A stretch of DNA of 64,000 nucleotides from Proteles cristata cristata (lineage: Eukaryota; Chordata; Mammalia; Carnivora; Hyaenidae), in assembly GCA_017311185.1 (NCBI GenBank), contig JAESUZ010003505.1:2108001-2172000 (forward strand). Reading direction: 5' to 3'. A program made the position numbers and the translations under genes. Under the pieces are notes generated by a model. It made no database searches. It was not told the origin of the DNA and saw only the letters and a program-made list of their open reading frames with translations. Shown here piece after piece: positions 56,215 to 64,000 of the stretch. Position 1 is the stretch's first letter, and each line of letters begins with the position of its first letter.

Positions 56215-56700
56215 ACTGAGTGTTTATTGAGTCGTCACTGTACATGTAACATTATGTTAAGTGCTTTGAGTGAAACAAAAGTAATCTATGAATGGCTCAC
56301 TGAGTCATTTACTGAGCCAGTTGTGGGCCGTGTCCTCAAAGAATACAATGATGAATAAAAAGCATCAAAGAACTTGAGGTTTGGTGGGGAAGGTGATTAA
56401 TGATGATGCCATGTTAGAATACCATCGCACATACAAAAGTGTAATATTCCTGTTATTACAGGAACATTTAGAAAGATCAGAGAGGAAAACCCATCCCAGC
56501 TTGGAAGGAGTCAGAGAAAACTCTCTGTAGGAAATGAAGGTGAGCTGAATCTTCCAGCATGAATGGGGCAATCCACGTTTCTGCCTCAGAGGACAATATC
56601 AAGGCACAACGTTGTGAATTGAGGGGCAGAGGGCTCGAGGTGCTATAAAGTTTGTTGCTGCTGAGGTTCTGTGCAAAGCAGAAAGCAAGGTTAGAAAAAT
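56215..56700 (-). repeat. Probable L2 3' region, antisense
   Basis: CCACTGAGTGTTTATTGAGTCGTCACTGT, then CAAAGAATACAATGATGAATAAAAAGC and TTTAGAAAGATCAGAGAGGAAAACCC, then GAATGGGGCAATCCACG, fit antisense L2 loosely. Confidence 0.5.
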
Positions 56701-56819
56701 AGGGAGCTCCCAGATCAGTGATCCACTGTGGTTTAAATTTGCTCAGTTTTAAAACCTAGTTGGGGAGCAAAAACAAGATGTACGTAGGACTGCATGTGGT
56801 TAGCAGTTGGTGGCTGGAG

Positions 56820-57070
56820 TCCATTACTGTGTACACTCTTTCCCAAAACCCAGGAGGTAGCCTGAGTTCCCTCATGTTGTGGCTGAGGAACCTATTTTTT
56901 AGAAATATTTTTTAGAAATATTTCTCTGCAAGGATGCGGAGAAAACAAGTGACGGAGATAGAATTCACTTCTACGGGATTCCAGAACACATATTCTCAGA
57001 GAGATGGAGTAATTTCCCTGGGATTTCCTAGTGAGTGACTGAACAGGTATTCAATTCAAATCTTTTTTCC
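56820..57070 (-). repeat. Probable MIR with a small insertion
   Basis: CCTGAGTTCCCTCATGTTGTGGCTGAGGAACC and then, after about 100 bp of other text including a doubled ATTTTTTAGAAAT unit, GAGTAATTTCCCTGGGATTTCC and TATTCAATTCAAATC. Confidence 0.45.
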
Positions 57071-58224
57071 TTGCTCGAGGGCACTATTGACAATGGGTTC
57101 TGTTTACATAGGAGTCAGGCAGGGCACTGTCCAAGCTCTGGAAGGAAGCAGGAGGAGTTGAAGGAGGACCGTGGCGTGTAAGCATCTTGGGACCGGATAG
57201 AGCAAGTGCGCTTGCAGGTTTTTCCCCCAGATGGTGCCTCCCGATTCTCGTGGTCTTGATGTAGTCACTTAATAACCTCATCTCCGGGAAGTTTTCTTGT
57301 TTGGATGATAAGTTACATGACCAGTCTATATAGAACATTGTACAAAATCAAGGTTGGTACCAAATGCAATGGAACGTGTTATTGGTGGGGGGCGGGGGGG
57401 TATTTAGAAAGGTTGGTTTTGGGAAGTGACTCCAGGTTCTGCTTTCCACTTGTGACCGAATTAACTAAAAATGGAAATGGGGACAGTAACCGCGTTCACG
57501 ATGACAGATTCTTAGAGATGTGCCAGAGAGCCAAATGGATCTTTTCTCCACATCCCCCATCCAGTCCCCGGGATGACCGTGTTTTCACTTGTCCAGGCAG
57601 GCTGACATCTTGTGGATGATTTTTGTTGGACAGCAAACGTCTTAGATAAATTAACAGATCCAGCATCGCCCTGGCTCTGTACCTCGCTCCCTTCTTTTCA
57701 GATTGGACCATTAGCCTCAGAATATGTGTCTGTGGAAACTATAGTATTGTAGGAAACCAGCAACCAAGTTATAAATTTCCCTTAGATTATTAGCCCTGCC
57801 TCCGAAAATCCTCTAGAGAGTTTCAAAGAGAAAAGCTTCTACTTTTCCTCTGGAAAAGAAATTCTCAGTGGGACTCAGAACTTCTTATTTCCAACTCTTC
57901 CCCCCCATGTATGCATTTGGGTGAATATTGATATTTGTCCTGAAGGTCTTAGTGGTATTTCTGTTTTTAAAAAGAACTTAGGGTCATTTAACATATCCTT
58001 CGCAAACACTCTGTAGCAACGACAGAACACTGCTCAGCCCAGGATGGGGGCTGAGGATGGAATCTTACCTGATTTCAACAGTCTCACGAGTCAGTGTTAT
58101 TTCTTACTGCTGGTCATTTTATTTTGTTTTAGCAAATATTTCTTCAAAGATGGAGGCCAAAGATTGATGCCTGGCGTCTGATCCATAATTATGTTGTGAT
58201 CCTTAATCACATTCTATATGATTA
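57071..58224. other. Unique sequence, no gene seen
   Basis: A G-run region (GGTGGGGGGCGGGGGGG at about 57384) is the only low-complexity feature. Overlapping frames of 70-104 codons near 57305-57711 have no recognisable domain. Confidence 0.35.
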
Positions 58225-58370
58225 AATGTTAAGAATGAGAGTACCTACCTCTCGGAGCGAATGTGACAGATAAATGAGTGAAAACATGTTAATATATGTA
58301 AAACACTTGGAACAGTGATTGGCATTCGATGACCACCATAGAAGTACTTGCTGTTATTACCTCTTTTTCT
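58225..58370 (+). repeat. MIR fragment
   Basis: GAGTACCTACCTCTCGGAGCG, then TATGTAAAACACTTGGAACAGTGATTGGCATTCGATGACC, is the 3' half of a sense MIR. Confidence 0.75.
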
Positions 58371-59429
58371 GAAATAGCATGTTGACCTCAGAGCACGAAG
58401 GGCTCTGGCCAATAAGCAGATGAATGCGCACAAAGACGGTGTGTTTTGATTTATATTAGATTCGCGGGGGTTAACTGGTGTTGTTTCCACCGTTATTATT
58501 ACCACCTTCTTTCCTGGGTAGAGCACGCTTTTCTCTTGGCAAGATCAGGTGTGTAGCTTGTAATTAGGTTGGGGCCACGGGAGTCAACCGGGGTGCTGTC
58601 CAGAGGAAACCTGGGTTGAGGTTTGTAAGCCATTCATAGAAAATTAACATCCACATAGCTTCTCAGGGCTTTCTTCTATCAGGGTGGCCTCAAGACCACC
58701 GAATGAGGACACCACCGAATGGGGACGTCACAAGGCATGCCTCTGCCGGGCATCTGAGCAAAGCAGCTGCCAGTGTGCGCTTCAGTGAGATTCCCATTAG
58801 AACTCCATTGGGCTTTCATAGCGGCTGATGGGAGCTCGCAAGTGGGTCAGACAACCGAGTCCTGGCTGCCAGGGAGAGCGCACGCTTTTTTTTTTCTTCT
58901 TTCCTTCTGCCAAGAAAACAAACGCCACCAACTTGCTAAAAACGTGAACAGAAGTGACTGTTGCTCCTCTTTGGGGGCGGGGATGGGGGTGTCCCATGTT
59001 TTCCTGCTCTGGCAACTCTGAAGACCTTTGTGCATGATGTAAACATTGTGTGTTTTTTTCGGCTGCATTCCTTCGTGGGGAGCCTGCCTCCGTGAGTTCA
59101 CCGTGGAAGTTTCTGCGACGTCCCTGCTTCTCGTCCCACATGCCTGCAAGCGGCCCCTTCCTTGTCTCAGAAAGCGTAGGTGTTAACTTACGTGACTATT
59201 AGCTATTGCATTTGTGCGTCGTCTTTGCTGCTTTTCCACTGCCCGTCCAGGAACCTCTTTTGCTTTCCCTGCGTGTATGTTTTATGCAGTCAGTGATTAT
59301 TCACTAAAAGCCTGATAGGTGGCAAAATACCGATATACCAGACACTGTGAAGGAGGGTCCAGAAGAACAAAAGCCATAAATACGGTTAATTCTGCCATTT
59401 CTTTGAGAATATCTCGATCGATGTCACCT
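58371..59429. other. CpG-containing unique sequence
   Basis: Somewhat richer in CpG than the average for the window (GAGAGCGCACGCTT at about 58874, TTTTCGGCTGCATTCCTTCG at about 59057). It has overlapping frames of 80-114 codons on both strands and no family signature. A weak L2/MIR-like piece may lie at 59290-59390. Confidence 0.3.
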
Positions 59430-59525
59430 GCCTGGCTTAGTTGGTAGAGCTTGTGACTCTCGATCTCAGGGCTGTGAGTTCAAACCCCACGTTGGGTGTA
59501 GAGGTCATGACTTCAAATACTTCTT
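59430..59525 (+). repeat. Old tRNA-Lys-type SINE resembling a tRNA
   Basis: The first about 73 bases (from ACCTGCCTGGCTTAGTTGG through CCACGTTGGGTG) align closely with mammalian tRNA-Lys. This includes a GTAGAGC D-arm, an anticodon stem around CTCTCGA and a TpsiC-type GTTCAAACCCC. The anticodon position reads CTC instead of CTT and the acceptor stem is not complementary enough. It is followed by a TAGAGGTCATGACTTC body. I read it as a SINE, not a working tRNA. Confidence 0.75.
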
Positions 59526-60624
59526 CAGTCTAAAACAGAAAGAATATTTCATTTCATTTCTAGACCTTCCCCACCCCTTCTGTCTTGGATTCTCTCAGCA
59601 CCCTGTGCAACTCGTACAGAAATCCAAGTGTGCCCGTGCTGGTGTGTTAAGTCCACGTGCAGAAGGACTTGCTCCCACGGTCCACCGCGAACCAAGATCT
59701 GTGATTGCTGGCTATACATTCTCACCGTCTCCAGACCCCTGGAGCTCTCTCTTCTCCGTAAGCTCCCTTTCTCGTGTCTAGTTCCGTTGTCTGATTTACA
59801 TTGGAGCTTTTTACCAGCTGTTCGCACCGGCGACTCTATCCTTCCGCTTTCGTGATCCTTAGGCCCCTGCACCACGTTCTCACTCTCAGTCAAGTGAAGG
59901 GGTGATTGCCCATCGCTTACTCGGCCACTTTGCTTTCTGCCCCTTCTCGGTCTCTGCCCTTCAGACCCTTGCCGCTGCCACACAGCACACCTTCCTTTCT
60001 CCCCCAACATGAGGCTATGTCTTTTCTTGCCTTTGTTCAAAACTTTTCTCCTCTGTGATGCTGCTCCCATAGCCTCTAGGAATCCTAAATTTTCCGCTTG
60101 TGCTTAATTATGTAGCCTTAACTAGCGACTTGATGCCGATTTGGTGTTGGCTGTCTGTAGATCTGTGTGTGTCTCTGTCGTGGTGTGTATGTTCTGGCGG
60201 CTGCTTCAGCAATCCGGTGCCCAGCGTGAGGTTCTCTGAGCATGCGCAAATGTGAACCGAGGCACCTCTGTTGTCCTGGTGAGTCGCTGGCTCATCTTGC
60301 TGCTTGCTGACCTTGGGGTCAGGGGCGCACTGCTGGCAGCCCTCCCAAAGGCGGAACATGAGGCTGCGTAGGCCTTTGCCACTTGCTTGTGGCTATTCTT
60401 TCCGAACAGGAGGCAAATTGCTGGTAGTGCCCGACATTCGAAAGTTAACATATAAAAACGAATTGGTCCAGGATCAACTTCTGCATAGTGTTTTTTCAAT
60501 TCACGTGTCAGACACATAAGTGCCTATCTTATATTTGGCAGATGAGAACAGTGGGGGTGGTGGGCAGAAAAGCAGCTATTTTGCCAAACGTCTGCCCAGG
60601 AAGAATTTGATAAAACAGCCCATC
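59526..60624. other. CpG-bearing unique sequence with the longest unsupported frame
   Basis: A 173-codon reverse-strand frame (59549-60070) is rich in R, G, Q and S. It has no domain, signal peptide or membrane segment that I recognise, and no splice sites that organise it. The plus strand is pyrimidine-rich and may be an old L2-type repeat. Confidence 0.3.
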
Positions 60625-61540
60625 AGCAAGTATCTGTGGAGTGCCCAGAGGCACAAGACATTTGGCCAAAGGCTGAGGATACAAAAGTAAGCACATCCAG
60701 ATAAGGGTCCCAGACCTCAAGGAGGTTATCATCATATAAGACCCATCAGTGCGGTGATCGCAGAATTATATGTAAAGTCACCCCGAGACAGGATTTAACT
60801 CAAGAAACCACTACCTACCCTGAGATTTGAAGGGTGAGTAGAACATAAATGGGCAGAAGCGGGTAAAGAGGAAGGAAGTTCAGATATGGGAGTGGGGAGC
60901 ATATGCACAGGCGGCGGGAGGAGATGGGACATGTTAGAAAACCAGGAGACGATGGTGTGGCTGGAGCACAGCTAAGGGGAGCAGAGCTCAGCGGTCAGCT
61001 ATGTCTGAGGATCAGGATCTTTAGCTAGGAAACAGGTGGTGGGGCTCAGAAGGCTGTGTGTAACCAGATTAGTATTTTGGATTACTACTTTGACTACAGT
61101 GTAGAAGAACCCAGTGGTGACAACAAGGAGGAGGTCAAGATGAATATAAACAGGCGGAAGAGGTTTATGAGAAAATATCAGTAGAGATCGAATGTAAGCA
61201 CGCAGCCAAAGAAGCTTTCTGAGATGACAGGTGCATGGATGATTTGCATGAAAGGGTGGATAATGCGGTCATTTTCTGATCCGGAGTGTACTAGAAACCA
61301 ACAAGATTTGGTTTCCCTGAGTTTTGTTGTGAACAGAGTGAGTTGGAGCCATTTTGCAACATTCCAATGGAGATAGCAAATAAGCGTTTAGACATGTAGC
61401 CCACAAACTCAAGGGAAATGTGAAGTCTATAGACGTTCATTTTAAAATGATCATTATACGGATGGTAATTGAGGTTGTGGGTGTAGATGAGATTGCTTTC
61501 ACTTAGCAGAGGATTAGATCTTACCCAGGTGGATGTCGGC
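60625..61540 (-). repeat. L2 3' region, antisense, about 900 bp
   Basis: In order: GGCTGAGGATACAAAAGTAAGC and CCAGACCTCAAGGAGGTTATC; TTTGAAGGGTGAGTAGAAC; GGTGTGGCTGGAGCACAGC; and, further on, GTCTATAGACGTTCATTTTAA-type and TGTAGATGAGATTGCTTTCAC text. Antisense L2 is the best reading. Confidence 0.65.
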
Positions 61541-61737
61541 AAATCTCTAAACACCGCCTGGCCGTCAACTTCCTTACGTGAACAGTAGCCGGGGTGGATG
61601 AGGAGCTCGGCATTGGCACATCAGAATGTGACAGTATATTCCCTAAGCTTTCATACTGGGTCTCCTCTGCTCACGTCTCCAACAGAAAGTTGTTGCTTCG
61701 CACAAAATCGGTGTCATTATTTAGCCAAGGTGATTTC

Positions 61738-61949
61738 TTTTTCTTTTTTAATGTTTTTAATGTTTATTTTTGAGAGAGAGAGCATGAGCAGGGGAGGGGC
61801 AAAGAGACAGGGAGACACAGAATGTGAAGCAGGCTCCAGGCTCTGAGCTGTTAGCACAGAGCCTGATGCGAGGCTCGAACTCATGAACCGTGAGGTCCTG
61901 ACCTGAGCCAAAGTCAGACACTTAACCAACTGAGCCACCCAGGCGCCCC
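61738..61949 (-). repeat. CAN-SINE, standard type
   Basis: Exact target duplication TAGCCAAGGTGATTTCT at 61722 and 61950. The body has the ordinary GAGCTGTTAGCACAGAGCC form, so it belongs to the common subfamily although it sits 40 bp from a young-type copy. Confidence 0.96.
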
Positions 61950-61990
61950 TAGCCAAGGTGATTTCTGAGATGTCATCCAGTGTTATACTT

Positions 61991-62213
61991 TTTTTTTTGT
62001 TTTGTTTTATTTATTTCTAGGAGAGAGAGAGAGAGAGAGAGACAGCGTGAGCAGGGAAGGGTCAGAGAGAGAGGGAGTCACAGACTGAAACAGGCTCCAG
62101 GCTCTGAGCTGGCAGTCAGCACAGAGCCTGACGCGGGGCTCGAACCCACGAACCGCGAGATCATGACCTAAGCGAAAGTCAGACGCTTAACCGACTAAGC
62201 CACCCAGGCGCCC
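61991..62213 (-). repeat. CAN-SINE, young subfamily
   Basis: Exact 17-bp target duplication CATCCAGTGTTATACTT at 61974 and 62214. Nearly undiverged head and body with GAGCTGGCAGTCAGCACAGA and GACCTAAGCGAAAGTC. Confidence 0.97.
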
Positions 62214-62469
62214 CATCCAGTGTTATACTTAATGGAACTGTGATTCTGTCCTATTAACCTAAAATTGAGGGGGGAAATGTTAAGACAACAGCAACCAAAA
62301 CCAAATGGTTTATTTGATTTGCCTCTGGTTTGTGTGGAAACACCTCTTTTTGGCTTGTAAGAATTCATTCATACACACATATCTTTTAACAGGTAATCTG
62401 TCAGTAACTGTCAGGAGCCCCTCCATCATGTGTCTCACATGTACCAGCTGGTCTTCTGCTCCACCATAG

Positions 62470-63312
62470 CCACTCAGGTCCCAGCCAGTCACCATCATCT
62501 CTTGCCTGGACCATTGCACTTCCTCCCTGGGCCTGGCTTCCAACAGGCAGAATAGCTTTTAAATGAGACGTCACTTCTTAGGTCTGTACCGCTCAAAACC
62601 TCACGCAGCCAACAAGACTGGCCTTTCCTTCCTTTCCGTTCTTGTCTTGTTCTCCTTTCGACCCACCCTCTGACCCCCTTTTGGTTTTAAAACTCACCAG
62701 CAGATGCACAATTCAACTGCATATTCGGTTTCCTCTTCCTAGAGGACACTGCCTGTCTGGCTCGAGGTTACTTCTCTTCGTCTGTGTTTAAATCCCAGCT
62801 TAACGTCAGCTTCACATTCGTGGGAACCCTTGCCTCGCTGTCTTAAGTGGGACCCTCTGTTCTCTACTTCGTCATTCCACTTCTTTGACCTGTTTACTTC
62901 TTTTTTTTTTTTTTTTTTTTAAATTTTATTTTTAGGAGAGAGAGAGAGCGTGAGCAGGAGGGTCAGAGAGAGGGAGTCACAGATTGAAACAGGCTCCAGG
63001 CTCTGAGCTGGCAGTCAGCACAGAGCCCGACGCGGGGCTCGAACCCACGAACCGTGAGATCATGACCCAAGTGAAAGTCGGACGCTTAACCGACTAAGCC
63101 ACCCAGGCGCCCCGACCTGTTTACTTCTTTTGAAAGCAATTCATTTGTTATTTGGTTCCTGTTGTCTTATTCGTTTATCTTTCTAGAAACATTGGAAGCT
63201 CCCGGTAGCAGGGCACAGGCCTGCTTTGTTCACTCCCACACACCTGGCTCCCGGTCCCATGGCAGGACCGTGGTGGGTGATCTGCAGATAATTGTGGAAT
63301 CATTGAACAAAT
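62470..63312 (+). repeat. L2 3' region, sense, split by a SINE
   Basis: ACCATCATCTCTTGCCTGGACCATTGCAC and, after the middle, TCTAGAAACATTGGAAGCTCCCGGTAGCAGGGCACAGGCCTGCTTTGTTCAC, then GTGGAATCATTGAACAAATC at the terminus. Matches run through the full L2 3' order. It faces the antisense L2 that ends near 61540. Confidence 0.75.
62904..63113 (-). repeat. CAN-SINE, young subfamily, inside L2
   Basis: Exact target duplication GACCTGTTTACTTCTTT at about 62887 and 63114. The T-run is about 20 bases long and unbroken, a sign of recency. It shares the subfamily markers with 53181 and 61991, apart from one GACCCAAGTGAAAGTC variant. Confidence 0.97.
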
Positions 63313-64000
63313 CAAACATTTTCCCTTCTTATTTGTGTCTTGCTTCAGTTGATGAGAATACATTTTTATTCTCAGAAAACCCACACTATCGAGGGAACAG
63401 ACATAGGTAGCCTGGAGATGTGCACAGAACAGACCAGAACACCTGAGATTTACTTTGTCTACAGATGATCCAGAAGGATGGACAAGTGTCATATGGATCA
63501 TCTAGAGAATGTGCAAGAGGGATCTGTTTTTGGACAGGGTCTACACATGCCGCTTCCTCTACTTCCTAGAGATCGCCTCAGAGGATATGCATATTAGAAT
63601 CTGAATACATAGGATTTGAAACGTATCTTAATATCTGAATGCATATGACTTAAACTTTAGCTATAGCTTTGCAGCATGTTCATATTTGTAGTATCTGATC
63701 TGCCTGATTCCTGCTGAATTAATCCTGTGTGTTAGTTTTCTAAATCTTGAATGTGCATATTCGTACAGCATGAGTATCTCTGCTCCCATTTCTTGATCTG
63801 CTTGTTTCATGAACAGTGGACCTTGACCTGTGGCTGCTTACATCTGCCTGTTTGTTTAGCAGAACAGAATTATGGAAAAAGCAAGGAATGGTTCAGATGT
63901 ATGTGTTTGTTTTGAAATACTTCTCTCTTCTCAGTCTAGAATATTCCGTGAGCTCTTAATTTTAGATGTTCTTGCGTTTGCTCTTAATAGAAAGTAGAGA
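63313..64000. other. Unique sequence, no gene seen
   Basis: No repeat, RNA gene or supported exon was recognised. An imperfect AGATGATCCAGAAGGATGG / CATATGGATCATCTAGAG pair of inverted ATGATCC-type words near 63463-63506 is the only structure noted. Confidence 0.4.

Noticed and set aside
59430..59503. Functional tRNA-Lys gene
   Set aside because: The anticodon position is changed, the acceptor stem does not close well, and a SINE body follows.
59549..60070. 173-codon reverse-strand open frame
   Set aside because: Longest frame in the window, but compositionally biased, with no domain, start context, splice structure or neighbours. Expected by chance in CpG-containing pyrimidine-rich DNA.
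1..64000. CRISPR array, bacterial operon or phage
   Set aside because: No regularly spaced identical repeats, no Shine-Dalgarno-led gene series, and the repeat content is purely mammalian.

Overview
The window is mammalian nuclear DNA, almost certainly from a cat-family (Felidae) genome. The diagnosis rests on about 30 copies of a tRNA-Lys-derived CAN-SINE whose body has the felid form: a head with tRNA A- and B-box motifs, a middle section around GGCTCTGTGCTGACAG, a (TC)n stretch and an AATAAA-type A-tail. The canine version has a different body. Older mammal-wide repeats (MIR, L2, L1M, MER5A and MaLR-type LTRs) fill much of the rest. There is no bacterial, viral or plasmid architecture.

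I found no protein-coding gene, rRNA, functional tRNA or CRISPR array that I can support. The open frames present are short (173 codons at most), lack recognisable domains and mostly run through SINEs, L2 copies or simple repeats. The window is best read as intergenic or intronic sequence. Three intervals have the form of an exon (good splice acceptor, open frame, then a donor or a stop): 14917-15188, 32090-32171 and 45191-45319. All three are hypotheses only.

Layout. 1-13.1 kb is rich in SINEs and L2, and ends in a 3' L1 fragment with a tailless SINE fused into it. 13.1-16.3 kb is unique sequence with a CpG-enriched patch and the best candidate exon. 16.3-16.7 kb is a SINE nested in a SINE. 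16.7-21.9 kb has no SINE or other recognisable repeat for 5.2 kb and is the best candidate for conserved regulatory DNA. 21.9-29.1 kb holds SINEs, an old L1M 3' region, an LTR, inverted L2 pieces, a GT microsatellite and a Z-DNA-type tract. 29.1-36.5 kb is mostly unique with MIRs. 36.5-45 kb is dense in repeats: an antisense L2 of about 1.9 kb, two MaLR-type LTRs and an abutting inverted SINE pair. 45-53 kb is mostly unique apart from a nested SINE pair. 53-64 kb contains MER5A, a 100-bp imperfect palindrome near 55.4 kb, two L2 copies in opposite orientation, and three same-strand SINEs within 1.4 kb. Two of those three belong to what looks like a young subfamily.

No undescribed gene system is evident. 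The points most worth checking are the candidate exons, the palindrome, the repeat-free interval, the chimeric SINE/L1 junction and the young SINE subfamily. Repeat family names come from remembered consensus features, not a database search, and boundaries of ancient repeats are approximate.
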